Notes: generated by a model not told the origin, from the sequence alone. A stretch of DNA of 47,314 nt from a bacterium (GCA_035527515.1 DATLAJ010000126.1:1-47314); one strand, 5' to 3'; shown: positions 17,187-26,060, counted from the first letter of the stretch. Made by a program: numbers and translations.

Positions 17187-17494
17187 CCTGGATTAAGAAA
17201 CCGGAACACATTCCTATCGAGTTTCGCCTTTACAACAATCTCTTGCTTGTGCATTATGGAGGCATAATACCCAGAGAATAGTCCCGGGGCGATTTTTCAA
17301 CCCATTTGTGAATGGAGGAACCTGCCATGTCAAAGCTCAGAATGATGCTACTGGTCGGTATCGCTGCTCTTCTCTTTTGCGGGATGGCTTCTGCTGGCGA
17401 GTTTTACGTTGATGCGGAGGCCGGCAGTGATTCCAACAGTGGGACCTCGGCGGACAGCGCCTGGCTGACGATCAGCCATGCCTTGTCATCTGTG
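17164..17494 (+). repeat. Duplicated block: gene tail, promoter and 5' end of beta-helix gene (copy 2)
   Basis: Partner of 11975-12306. Here the block starts in the real 3' end of gene 2 and runs through its stop codon (17184-17186), the intergenic promoter and the first 56 codons of gene 3. Confidence 0.85.
17229..17257 (+). promoter_or_regulatory. Candidate promoter of beta-helix gene 3
   Basis: TTTACA (17229-17234) and CATTAT (17252-17257) with a 17-nt spacer, the same as upstream of gene 1. The leader is about 65 nt to the ATG. Confidence 0.4.
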
Positions 17495-20092
17495 CTCTCA
17501 AGCCAGGGGGACCCAGCGACGGTCCACATCGCCGCCGGAACCTACAGCGCCTCAACCAACGGCGAGACGTTCCCGCTGGAGATGAGGTCGTACGTGTCTC
17601 TGGTAGGTGCGAGCGCTGAAACCACAATACTGGACGCGGAAGGCGCCGCCTATCACGTTATTCTTGCGACCTTCGTCCGTGATGTGTCGATTGAGTGCAC
17701 GACGATCAAGGGTGGAAACGCCACGGGGGTCTATGAGAACGGGTCTGGAGGCGGAGTGTTTTGCACCAGTGTCCTGAACATTACGATGCGCAGCTGCACA
17801 GTGACAGAAAACGCGGCTGTTATAGGGGCAGGCATTGTATTGGGCCAGTGCTCCGGGCTGGTGACGGACTGCGATTTCGTCTCTAATACGGCTCAGGGCA
17901 TTCCCGAAAGCGACGGAATAGGTCTGGCTGGAGGTGTCCTCTGCACTCTCTCTGAGGTCCGATTTGAGAACTGCTCGGTCCGCGAGAACCAGGCACTAGC
18001 CGGAACTGGAGCGTACGCCGACGCGATGGCTGCTGGCGTGTGTCTCATGGACATCAGCCAACGCTCGCGCAGCGAGAGAAGTTCGTTCCTTAGTGCGGAT
18101 GGCGCAACCGCGACCCTAGTTGGATGCAGTGTTCTCGATAATATCTGCGTGGGTGAGCACAGCCTTGGCGGAGGGATCGCTTGCATTGCGGAATCTATTG
18201 TTTTCGCGCCGGCTATCGTGGATTGCACCATCTCTGGGAACACCGCCTGGTCGGGTGGAGGCATATGCTGTGCAGGTCAATCCTCCCCTACAATCCTTGA
18301 CTGCACTATTTCGCGCAACGTCTGCCCGCTCGGCACAGATGGGTCGTCCTACGGCGGCGGGATCGAGTGCGATGATTCCTCTCCGACAATTGTCGGCTGT
18401 CAAATAATGCACAATTCAGCCAACTATGGCGGCGGCATTGAATGTTACGACCTTGCAGCTCCTACCATAGAGGACTGCATCATCGAGGACAACACCGCAC
18501 CGCCAGATATGGACGGCGATAGCAGAGGTGGCGGCGTATGGGGCTATCGAGCCCTCCCCACAATCGTATCGTGCTCCGTAGCGCGCAATTCCGCATATTT
18601 AGGAGCTGGTGTCTATCTTTCTGTGTCTCGAGGGAGCATAGAGAACTGCCTCGTGGCCGACAATGTTGGCACGCAGGATGCGAATGGCCAGAGCTGGGGC
18701 GGTGGGATGTATCTAAGCGACTCATCAACGTCGATCAACAGCTGCACCATCTCAGGCAATTCTGCCTACGCGGGCGCCGGCATTCGCTGCAAAGGCACGC
18801 CATCCTGCGAGATAATAGAATGCACTATCGCTGACAACATCGCGTCGCCCGACCCTGATGGTGACAGTTGGGGCGCTGGCATTAATTGCTATGAGTCGTC
18901 ACCCGAGATAAGGGGCTGCACGGTGTCGGGCAACTCAGCCTCACACGGTGCAGGAATCCGCTGCTCTTCGGGATCATCACCTGAAATCGTCAATTGTAGA
19001 ATCGTGAACAACGAGGCCGTATTCGCCGCGGATGACAAGAGCTGGGGCGGAGGCATCGGATCGGGTGGATCGGCACCATTTATCGATAATTGCACAATTC
19101 TGCGGAATTCCGCGTGGGCTGGCGCCGGCATCTCGTCCGATGAGGATCTCTCGACGAGCATTCGCAATTGCACAATCTCCAATAACATCGCGGCGCCAAA
19201 TTCGGGCGGTAACAGCTACGGCGGTGGCATCTGGTGCTACGACAGTTCCCCGGTCATCGCCAACTGCCTCATTCACGATAACTACGCTGTCCGGGGTGGC
19301 GGCGTTCGGGCATGTAACTCTCTATCCAACCTCACGAATTGCACAATTAGTGCGAACCTTGCCGATGGGGGCGGAGCGCTCTACTGCACTGACAGTTCTT
19401 CACTAACCATAACTGACTCCGTTGTTTGGGATAACGGCGACGAATTCTGGGTTGAGGCATTGTCATCGGTGAACCTAACGTACTCCTGTATCCAGGGCGG
19501 TTACACTGGCGTTGGCAACATCTCGGAGGCCCCGCTGTTCGTGAGCGGGCCGCTGGGCGACTACTACCTGTCGTGCGAGGCGGCGGGGCAGGGCGCCAAC
19601 AGCCCGTGCATGGACGCGGGCAGCGACACGGCGGAGGCGCTGGGATTAGATGAGCTCACGACGAGGACGGATTGCGGGCCGGACGCCGGCGTCGCCGATA
19701 TGGGCTATCATTATCCGCTGACTTCTGGTGAGGCCCCCGTGATTGAGTGCTCGCTGAATGCCGCTGAATTCTGGCCCGGCGACCAATTGGTTGCAATGTA
19801 TGACATTGACAATCCTGGGCCCGACATAACGGTGGATGTCTATTTTGCTTTCGTCTTCCCCGACGGAGCCATTTTGTGTATCTCTCCGGATAGGATTGCG
19901 TTCGGGATATTCCCTTACATGATGGGCCTGTTTCTGGAGCAAGGCTACTCAATGGAGCCGGAGACCTTGGTTGACATAGCGGTGCCGGGCGGGCTTCCGG
20001 GTGGAGGCTATCTGTTTGCGGCGGCGCTGTCGAGCCCCGAACGGTTTGAGGTGATCGGCGACCTCTCGCTTTTCGCCTTCTCAATGAGATAA
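17327..20092 (+). CDS. Secreted right-handed parallel beta-helix protein 3
   Basis: A 921-residue paralogue of gene 1 with an almost identical signal peptide and DUF1565-like start. The helix differs in its first third, which has an irregular insert around residues 225-255 (MDISQRSRSERSSF). It then follows the two-turn rhythm, with long loops such as PDMDGDSRGGG and PDPDGDSWGAG on every second turn. The helix cap is GPLGDYYLSCEAAGQ to DMGYHYP. The C-terminal shared domain (IECSLNAAEFWPGDQLV to LFAFSMR) has diverged from copies 1 and 2, so it did not share in their recent conversion. Start ATG 17327 is set by TGGAGG 9 nt upstream. Presumed surface or extracellular; no catalytic residues recognised. 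Confidence 0.88.
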   Translation: MSKLRMMLLVGIAALLFCGMASAGEFYVDAEAGSDSNSGTSADSAWLTISHALSSVLSSQGDPATVHIAAGTYSASTNGETFPLEMRSYVSLVGASAETTILDAEGAAYHVILATFVRDVSIECTTIKGGNATGVYENGSGGGVFCTSVLNITMRSCTVTENAAVIGAGIVLGQCSGLVTDCDFVSNTAQGIPESDGIGLAGGVLCTLSEVRFENCSVRENQALAGTGAYADAMAAGVCLMDISQRSRSERSSFLSADGATATLVGCSVLDNICVGEHSLGGGIACIAESIVFAPAIVDCTISGNTAWSGGGICCAGQSSPTILDCTISRNVCPLGTDGSSYGGGIECDDSSPTIVGCQIMHNSANYGGGIECYDLAAPTIEDCIIEDNTAPPDMDGDSRGGGVWGYRALPTIVSCSVARNSAYLGAGVYLSVSRGSIENCLVADNVGTQDANGQSWGGGMYLSDSSTSINSCTISGNSAYAGAGIRCKGTPSCEIIECTIADNIASPDPDGDSWGAGINCYESSPEIRGCTVSGNSASHGAGIRCSSGSSPEIVNCRIVNNEAVFAADDKSWGGGIGSGGSAPFIDNCTILRNSAWAGAGISSDEDLSTSIRNCTISNNIAAPNSGGNSYGGGIWCYDSSPVIANCLIHDNYAVRGGGVRACNSLSNLTNCTISANLADGGGALYCTDSSSLTITDSVVWDNGDEFWVEALSSVNLTYSCIQGGYTGVGNISEAPLFVSGPLGDYYLSCEAAGQGANSPCMDAGSDTAEALGLDELTTRTDCGPDAGVADMGYHYPLTSGEAPVIECSLNAAEFWPGDQLVAMYDIDNPGPDITVDVYFAFVFPDGAILCISPDRIAFGIFPYMMGLFLEQGYSMEPETLVDIAVPGGLPGGGYLFAAALSSPERFEVIGDLSLFAFSMR

Positions 20093-20189
20093 GGCCGCCT
20101 GAGGTTACCTACAGGCTGATGGGTAAGCTCAACAGGTTAGCAGCAGCCTACAAGCGGCATGTGCCAACGTGTTTCCTGGCCGCGCATTT

Positions 20190-20220
20190 CAATCTGCGTA
20201 ATCTGTGTAATCTGCGGATA
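20190..20220. repeat. Dispersed intergenic repeat, copy 2
   Basis: Contains AATCTGCGTAATCTG and TGTAATCTGCGGATA, the core sequence that recurs in direct or inverted form at 11841-11872, 22421-22449 and 22491-22516. It sits in the 156-nt gap between convergent genes. Confidence 0.55.
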
Positions 20221-20248
20221 GACCTCTCCCACATATCAGCTAAGGCCG

Positions 20249-21613
20249 CTAATTGACTCCTTGACGGTCGAGGACTTTCCTGAACGTTTTGAGGATGATC
20301 TTGATGTCCAGCGACAGACAGTGATTGCGGAGATAATACATGTCGTATCTCAGCTTATCGTTAATCGAAAGATCGTCTCGGCCGCTGATCTGAGCAAGGC
20401 CAGTAATGCCGGGCTGCGCGTCGAGCACTCGGCGCTGCCATTTCTCGTATCGGGCGACAATTGACGGGACCTCTGGCCTGGGCCCGACCAGGCTCATCTC
20501 CCCCTTCAGAACGTTTATCAGTTGAGGCAGCTCGTCGATGCTCGAGAACCGCAGGAACTTCCCCACTTGCGTTATTCGGGGATCGTTCTCCTGCGTCAGC
20601 ACGGGCCCAATGCTATCGGCATTTTCGACCATCGTTCGGAACTTGATTATCTTGAACAGTTTGCCTCCCCTAAGGACCCGCTGCTGGGTGTAGAACACCG
20701 GCCCCTTGGAGCTGAGCTTTATCGCCAGGGCAGCAAGGAGGAAGATGGGCGACAGCACGATCAGCGCGATAATTGAGACGACAACGTCGAATATGCGCTT
20801 TACGATCTTCTGCTCTCTCCTGATTCGGCTCTCAAAAAAACTCATCAGTAGCAGGTTAGCCGTGTCGTCCATGGGCGCTGTCTGAGTTATTATCTCAAAA
20901 AAACTCGGGACGATGCTGTATTCGGTGGAGGTCTCGTTGCAGATAAGTATGAAGTCCGAGATGGTTGACCTGTGCGCAGAGGGCATCGCTATCACGACAC
21001 GGTCCGCCCTGTGTTTCCTGATCATCTCCTTCATTTGCTCGCGGGTCCCGAGCACCTCAAATCCAGACACAACTGACCCGGTCTTGGCCGGGTCATCATC
21101 GATGAACCCGACTATCTCATCTTTCTTATCGACCAAGTCTCGCATCTGGGTGGCAATCCTCGCACCGGCGTTGCCGGCGCCGACGATCAAGACCCTTCTG
21201 GCCTCACGGGCCGACTTCAGCAGAAGCCGCGCGTCGATGTACGACCTCCAGATGAAGATCAGAGCCCAATTTGCGAGGAAAATGGAGAGCATGACGCTCT
21301 TGGGAAATGGGTATCTATGAAATGCGAACACGTAGGCAATAAGAAGAAGCGTGCCCGCTATACAGGCCTTGCCGGACGAGAACAGAAGTCGAATCTTATC
21401 CCTGAACGTATCAACATAATACAGGCCGAAATAGTAGTAACACAGCAGGAATAGCCCGATCCCAACGAGCGCAACAGCGAAGTGTCCAAACGCGCCTCGA
21501 ATGCCCGCGCCCGCGCCAAAGTTGAAGACGAAGCTCATCAAGTAGGCCAGGACAATTAGAAGAGCGTCTGCCGATAGGACCTGCCACCAGTTGGCCTTGT
21601 TCAGCAGCTTCAC
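20249..21613 (-). CDS. Polyprenyl glycosylphosphotransferase (initiating sugar transferase)
   Basis: A 454-residue WbaP/EpsE-type membrane enzyme that starts glycan assembly by moving a hexose-1-phosphate to undecaprenyl phosphate. Four to five N-terminal membrane helices are followed by a nucleotide-binding-like domain (VLIVGAGNAGARIATQM), another membrane segment (RIFDVVVSIIALIVLSPIFL) and the catalytic bacterial sugar transferase domain: FYTQQRVLRGG, IIKFRTMVENAD, SSIDELPQLINVLKGEMSLV, GPRPEVP and GITGLAQISGR. All the catalytic landmarks are present. It is the last gene of the minus-strand exopolysaccharide operon, 33 nt after the GT2 gene. Confidence 0.93.
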   Translation of the reverse strand: MKLLNKANWWQVLSADALLIVLAYLMSFVFNFGAGAGIRGAFGHFAVALVGIGLFLLCYYYFGLYYVDTFRDKIRLLFSSGKACIAGTLLLIAYVFAFHRYPFPKSVMLSIFLANWALIFIWRSYIDARLLLKSAREARRVLIVGAGNAGARIATQMRDLVDKKDEIVGFIDDDPAKTGSVVSGFEVLGTREQMKEMIRKHRADRVVIAMPSAHRSTISDFILICNETSTEYSIVPSFFEIITQTAPMDDTANLLLMSFFESRIRREQKIVKRIFDVVVSIIALIVLSPIFLLAALAIKLSSKGPVFYTQQRVLRGGKLFKIIKFRTMVENADSIGPVLTQENDPRITQVGKFLRFSSIDELPQLINVLKGEMSLVGPRPEVPSIVARYEKWQRRVLDAQPGITGLAQISGRDDLSINDKLRYDMYYLRNHCLSLDIKIILKTFRKVLDRQGVN

Positions 21614-21646
21614 GCTCTATTCCCTTATATCCTGTCGATTCATTCG

Positions 21647-22330
21647 CTAACCAAACAGATTGTATCTGACAATACAGTAGATAGCACGCAGCCCATCCCG
21701 CCAGCCGATCTTCTTGCCCTCAGTGTATGTTCTGCCTCGATATGAGATGCCCACCTCGTAAACCCTGGCCTTTGCCCTTGCCACCTTAGCGGTTACCTCG
21801 GCCTCAAAGCCGAACCTGTTCTCCTTGAGGTCGAGTGATTTGATGAGCGAGGTCCGAAACGCCTTGTAGCAGGTCTCCATATCGGACAGGTTGAGGCCGG
21901 TGAGCATATTGGAGAATATCGTAAGTAATCGGTTGCCGATATAGTGCCAGAAATAGAGGACCCTATGCTCCTCACTACCCTTGAAACGCGACCCATAGAC
22001 CACGTCCGCCCTGTCCTCGAATATCGGCCGTAGGAGTTTGTGATACTCGCCAGGGTTGTACTCAAGGTCGGCGTCCTGCACAAGAATGACGTCGCCTGTC
22101 GTCGCTGCGAGGCCCGTCCTGAATGCCGCGCCTTTGCCCATATTCCTATCGTGAAAGAGCAGCTTTTGGATGTAGCGCTCGAGCTTGGGATAGACGTCTC
22201 TAGTGCCGTCCGTGGAGCAGTCATCGACCACGATGAGCTCTGAGGCAATGTCAACCTCCGAGACACGTCTAACGATCTCCGCTATCGTGTTCTTCTCGTT
22301 ATAGACAGGAATAATAACAGAGACCTTCAT
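21647..22330 (-). CDS. Glycosyltransferase family 2, polyprenyl-phosphate mannosyl/glucosyl transferase type
   Basis: A 227-residue GT-A enzyme: VSVIIPVYNEKNTI, IVVDDCSTDGT, KGAAFRTGLA and the donor-binding DADLEYNPGEY are hallmarks of DPM1-like transferases that charge polyprenyl phosphate with a sugar from a nucleotide donor. The chain ends without the C-terminal membrane helices found in longer relatives, as in stand-alone DPM1 proteins. It lies between the dehydratase and the initiating transferase; a 252-nt gap with a repeat separates it from the dehydratase, so it may have a separate promoter. The sugar is unknown. Confidence 0.9.
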   Translation of the reverse strand: MKVSVIIPVYNEKNTIAEIVRRVSEVDIASELIVVDDCSTDGTRDVYPKLERYIQKLLFHDRNMGKGAAFRTGLAATTGDVILVQDADLEYNPGEYHKLLRPIFEDRADVVYGSRFKGSEEHRVLYFWHYIGNRLLTIFSNMLTGLNLSDMETCYKAFRTSLIKSLDLKENRFGFEAEVTAKVARAKARVYEVGISYRGRTYTEGKKIGWRDGLRAIYCIVRYNLFG

Positions 22331-22420
22331 CTGGGCAACCTCCTGATAGTCCGCAGCAGTGCAACATAACCCAACACAGTCCTCAGCAGCCTTAATTTTG
22401 CTCTTACCAAGCTTCCTATG

Positions 22421-22516
22421 TCAATTCTGCGTAATCTGTGGAGAGGTCTTTCTCGTATCAGTCCAGATACAGCGGGGACATCTTGGGGTGTTTGTCCGCA
22501 GATTCAGGGGATTAGA
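22421..22516. repeat. Dispersed intergenic repeat, copies 3 and 4 as an inverted pair
   Basis: AATCTGTGGA (22433-22442) pairs with TCCGCAGATT (22495-22504) with one G-T wobble, giving a 10-bp stem around about 50 nt. The right part (GTCCAG...CAGGGGATTAG) matches 11814-11872 and the left part (TCTGCGTAATCTGTG) matches 20190-20220. The whole looks like a miniature inverted-repeat element inserted inside the exopolysaccharide operon. Confidence 0.55.
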
Positions 22517-22582
22517 TGATGACGAACTGACTGAGGGCAGATGTCGCGCATCTCAACTTGTCAGATGCCCTCCGCCAAGCGC

Positions 22583-24541
22583 CTATTGTTTCTTCGCCTC
22601 GGTCAGGCCAGGATTTGCGTGAGCACCCTGCTTAAACTCCGCTCGCCCATCTGACTCCGCCGACTTGAGGACGTAACTCCTCAAAAGCGACATCTGATCG
22701 ATTGGGCCCTCACCAACGAACTCCGGGACCATCAGTCGCATCGCTCTGAGCGCACCTTGAAGGTCTCCACGGCCCACGGCCTCCTTGAGCATGTCGATCA
22801 GTTTACGTGTCCTGTGAACATCCCGCTCCTCGCCGCCAGCTGCAAGGATGTCTGAGTGCTCCGTGGCTTGTAGGTTCTCGCCCTTCAGAAGCAACTCCTC
22901 GAAGAGCTTCTCCCCAGCTCTCAACCCCGTATAGACGATCTCTATGTCCTCGCCCGGGGTAAGCCCTGAAAGCCTGATCAAGTCCTTCGCAAGGTCAACG
23001 ATCCGTATCTGCTCCCCCATCTTGAGCACGAATACCTCTCCCCCCTTGCCCATCGTGGCCGCCTCGAGAACCAGCTGAACTGCCTCAGGAATTGTCATGA
23101 AATAGCGCGTAACCTCGGGATGCGTAACCGTCACGGGGCCGCCCTGACGAATCTGTCGCATGAAAAGAGGAACTACACTGCCGGTCGAGCCCAACACGTT
23201 CCCAAACCTCACGATCATGAACGCCGTCTTCTGAGAATCTACGCAATCATGAACATATAACTCTGCCAACCGCTTCGAGGCGCCCATTATGCTAGTCGGA
23301 TTAACCGCCTTATCCGTCGAGATCAGCACAAAGGACTCCGAGCCCCACTTAATTGCCGCCTCAGCGAGCGTTGCAGTCCCGATCACATTGTTCTTGAAAG
23401 CCTCCAATGCATTCCTTTCCATCAGCGGGACATGCTTGTGAGCGGCGGCATGGAAAATGAACTGCGGTCTTGACTCCCTGAATATCTCGTCAACGCGAAC
23501 AGCATCCACGATGTCGGCTACCATTGCAGTGTGCCTGACCTTCGGCACCATCTCGCGTTCCAGCTCGTAGTCAATCGCATAGAGGCAGTTCTCAGCCTGC
23601 TCAACCAGAATCAGGACTGCCGGGTCGTACTTCGCCGCTTGCCTACAAAGCTCCGACCCTATCGACCCACCCGCACCGGTCACAAGAACCCTCTTACCAC
23701 GGATAGATTGCAGTATGCGCTCCGCGTTCAAGCGAATCGGAGGCCTCCGCAGGAGGTCCTCGACCTGCACATCTCGAATCTGGTTCACGGAGACCATCCC
23801 CTTGATTATGTCCCCCAAAGGCGGCAGCGTCCTGAACTTGATGTCCGCCGCCTTGCAGACGTTAATGATCCGCCTAACCTGCGCCCCGCTGGCCTTTGGC
23901 ATCGCGATTATGACCTCATCCACCTGCTTCTCGGCCGCTATGTTGCCCACCTCTGCGATTGAGCCCAGCACAGGCACGCCGTGAATCCGGTTCCCGACCA
24001 AGTCAGGGTCTTCCGTGATCAGGCCAACTAACTCCAACCCAACCGAAGGGTTGCTGAATATCTCCCTGATGAGCATCTCGGCGGGGTCTCCATCTCCAAC
24101 GACTAACACCTTGCGACTCGCCTTCGGCTGCTCAGAGACAATCAGCCGGTAGCCTCTGGCAAGGAACCTCACCGCGCCGACAGCAAAGATCGTCAGCAAC
24201 CAATCAATGATGAACACTGGGGCGGGACTGTCGGTGCGGCCATAGAGGATTATGACGACCATGATGATAAGAACTGTGGCTATGCACGTGGCTCGGATGA
24301 TGACGAGGAGGTCGGCCATGCTGGCGTATCGCCATACGCCCCTGTAACAGCCCGAGAAATAGTAGGCGGCGAGTTTTATACCAATCACTAGAATAATCGT
24401 GTTTTGGAAGAGCCTGGCCTCCAGGTGCGGCAGCGGGAACTCAAACTTCAGATAGAACGCCAGAAGATAGCAACCTGCGATGGCCAGAGAATCAGCAAAC
24501 ATCAGCAGGAGTCTCTTCTCCCTGGACGTCAGATCACGCAT
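22583..24541 (-). CDS. Nucleotide-sugar 4,6-dehydratase, WbpM/PglF/CapD type
   Basis: A 652-residue membrane enzyme. Four N-terminal membrane helices are followed by a first Rossmann-like domain (VLVVGDGDPAEMLI) and then the catalytic SDR domain (VLVTGAGGSIGSELCRQ, FHAAAHKHVPLME, LISTDKAVNPTSIMGASKR). As usual in the large WbpM/PglF group, the catalytic Tyr of YxxxK is replaced by Met (MGASK). The enzyme dehydrates a UDP-HexNAc to a 4-keto-6-deoxy sugar, feeding deoxyamino sugars such as bacillosamine or FucNAc into the glycan. It starts the second half of the exopolysaccharide operon, 78 nt after a CheY-like gene. No aminotransferase or acetyltransferase for the next steps is in the window. 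Confidence 0.92.
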   Translation of the reverse strand: MRDLTSREKRLLLMFADSLAIAGCYLLAFYLKFEFPLPHLEARLFQNTIILVIGIKLAAYYFSGCYRGVWRYASMADLLVIIRATCIATVLIIMVVIILYGRTDSPAPVFIIDWLLTIFAVGAVRFLARGYRLIVSEQPKASRKVLVVGDGDPAEMLIREIFSNPSVGLELVGLITEDPDLVGNRIHGVPVLGSIAEVGNIAAEKQVDEVIIAMPKASGAQVRRIINVCKAADIKFRTLPPLGDIIKGMVSVNQIRDVQVEDLLRRPPIRLNAERILQSIRGKRVLVTGAGGSIGSELCRQAAKYDPAVLILVEQAENCLYAIDYELEREMVPKVRHTAMVADIVDAVRVDEIFRESRPQFIFHAAAHKHVPLMERNALEAFKNNVIGTATLAEAAIKWGSESFVLISTDKAVNPTSIMGASKRLAELYVHDCVDSQKTAFMIVRFGNVLGSTGSVVPLFMRQIRQGGPVTVTHPEVTRYFMTIPEAVQLVLEAATMGKGGEVFVLKMGEQIRIVDLAKDLIRLSGLTPGEDIEIVYTGLRAGEKLFEELLLKGENLQATEHSDILAAGGEERDVHRTRKLIDMLKEAVGRGDLQGALRAMRLMVPEFVGEGPIDQMSLLRSYVLKSAESDGRAEFKQGAHANPGLTEAKKQ

Positions 24542-24619
24542 TCAGCCATCCTTCTAACGCAGACCATATTCGTCGGCCCCAAGGCCTTTCTTGCAATAGT
24601 AGTGCCAAGCAAAACGCCT

Positions 24620-24997
24620 TTATCCCTTCGGCGGTGTTAGCATCTTCAAAATGCTCTGCACCTCTGAGATGCGAAAAGGCTTCACCATCACGGAGTTTGC
24701 CCCGAAGCTCAATGCCTTTTCGACCATCTCACGGTTTCTAACACCCGTCATGACGACTATGATCACCTCGGGAAACGCTGACTTGATTTTCTTGATCGCC
24801 TCGCACCCGTCCAAGACAGGCATGTACAAATCCATGAAAACCACATCGTATTTCTTGCTCTGGGCCATCTCGAGACCCTGTTGTCCGTTGTAGGCTACGT
24901 CAACGTGGTACTTGGCTTTCGGCAAAGCATCGACAATCACGTCGCATACCGGCTGCTCGTCGTCAACTACAAGAATGTTAAATGCCTTCTGCCGCAT
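24620..24997 (-). CDS. Single-domain response regulator (CheY-like receiver)
   Basis: A 125-residue receiver domain with all phosphorylation residues: acidic pair Asp12/Asp13 (ILVVDDEQ), phospho-acceptor Asp56 (VVFMDLYMP), Thr84 (VVMTG) and Lys106 (VMVKPF). There is no output domain, so it would act by protein contact, as CheY does, or pass phosphate along a relay. It lies inside the exopolysaccharide operon between the BY-kinase and the dehydratase. No histidine kinase is encoded in the window. Together with the receiver/GGDEF-like protein at the head of the operon, it suggests control of polysaccharide output by signalling. Confidence 0.92.
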   Translation of the reverse strand: MRQKAFNILVVDDEQPVCDVIVDALPKAKYHVDVAYNGQQGLEMAQSKKYDVVFMDLYMPVLDGCEAIKKIKSAFPEVIIVVMTGVRNREMVEKALSFGANSVMVKPFRISEVQSILKMLTPPKG

Positions 24998-25052
24998 TTG
25001 AACTCTCCATCATTACGGCCAAACGAAACTGTTAGAGAACGATTCGCACTGC

Positions 25053-26060
25053 TCACGCCCGCCTTGGACGTGAATACGCATAGACCTTATAGTATGGCTT
25101 GTGGACATCAACCTCGTTGAGAACCGCTCCCAAAACACGACACCCAACGTTCTCAAGCATCTGCACCGCTAGCGACATCTGTTGCCTCGAGGTCCTCCCC
25201 GCCCTGATGACAAGGACAACGCCGCCCACAATCGTGCCCAGCACGACCGCGTCCGTCAGCCCAATTAGAGGAGGTGAGTCCACGAGCACCACGTCGAAAT
25301 CATCTGACAACGTCGCCAACAGCTCTCGCACCGAGGAAGATGACAATATCTCGGCCGGATTCGGCGGCGTGGGCCCACTAGGAAGAACATGTAACCTCTC
25401 GAAAACCGTGTGGCTGATGGCCGAATCTGGGTCCAGGCCGTCAAGGACTACGTTCGTAACGCCCAGGGAGTTGTCGACCCCCATGAACTCATGAAGCACA
25501 GAGTGCCTGAGGTCCATGTCCACAAGTATCGTCTTCTTGCCAGCGTTGGCCAGCGCGATGCCTAGATTCGCGACGATAGTGGACTTCCCCTCACTTGCCG
25601 AGGGGCTAGTGATAAGAAAACTGTTTACGCCATCCTGCTTCATCTGAACAAGGAGATTAGTCCTGAGAGCCCTGTATGCCTCAACAGAAGGGTCCTCGCT
25701 CGTGAACACATCCAGGCCCTGAAGGAGCTGCTGCTCATCCACGCCTTTGGCAAGCCGCATCATGTGCTTGCGACTCGTCTGCGCAAACAGCAGCTGTTCC
25801 TCGGCAGAAGAGACGCCGGTGCCCTCCCTGATATCAAGCGCGCAGCCAAGCCTCTCAAGTTCCTCCTTCGCCGCCTGTGCAGAGTCAAAATTCATTCTGC
25901 GAAATGAAAACGGAGGGCTTTTGATAGCATGTTCGATCTCTTCCATCCTGGCGCCTTTGCAGAACTTGGAGAGCTTCTCGATGATCGCTCGAACATCAGC
26001 GTCCGACGATATCTCCTTTACACAGACCATATATGACTTCTGCGGCTTATCTTTTTTCAT
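25053..26060 (-). CDS. BY-type tyrosine kinase (CpsD/CapB/Wzc cytoplasmic domain) with an unusual N-terminal domain
   Basis: Residues about 115-335 are a bacterial tyrosine kinase: Walker A SASEGKST (154-161), Walker A' ILVDMDLR (178-185), Walker B VVLVDSPP (257-264), and a C-terminal tyrosine cluster (YYKVYAY, Tyr323-329) for autophosphorylation. It partners the Wzz-type protein just upstream (ATGA overlap) to regulate polymer length. Residues 1-80 are not the usual Wzz part. They read like the C-terminal fold of ribosomal protein L7/L12 or ClpS (VRAIIEKLSKFCKGARMEEI, KSPPFSFRRM, AAKEELERLGCALDIRE), a small alpha/beta module of unknown purpose here. Kinase identity is firm; the N-terminal assignment is by pattern only. 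Confidence 0.92.
   Translation of the reverse strand: MKKDKPQKSYMVCVKEISSDADVRAIIEKLSKFCKGARMEEIEHAIKSPPFSFRRMNFDSAQAAKEELERLGCALDIREGTGVSSAEEQLLFAQTSRKHMMRLAKGVDEQQLLQGLDVFTSEDPSVEAYRALRTNLLVQMKQDGVNSFLITSPSASEGKSTIVANLGIALANAGKKTILVDMDLRHSVLHEFMGVDNSLGVTNVVLDGLDPDSAISHTVFERLHVLPSGPTPPNPAEILSSSSVRELLATLSDDFDVVLVDSPPLIGLTDAVVLGTIVGGVVLVIRAGRTSRQQMSLAVQMLENVGCRVLGAVLNEVDVHKPYYKVYAYSRPRRA

Noticed and set aside
12139-20092. CRISPR-like or minisatellite array from the recurring GGCGGCATC motifs
   Set aside because: The repeats are codons of GGGI turns at protein-level spacing, with diverged bases between them.
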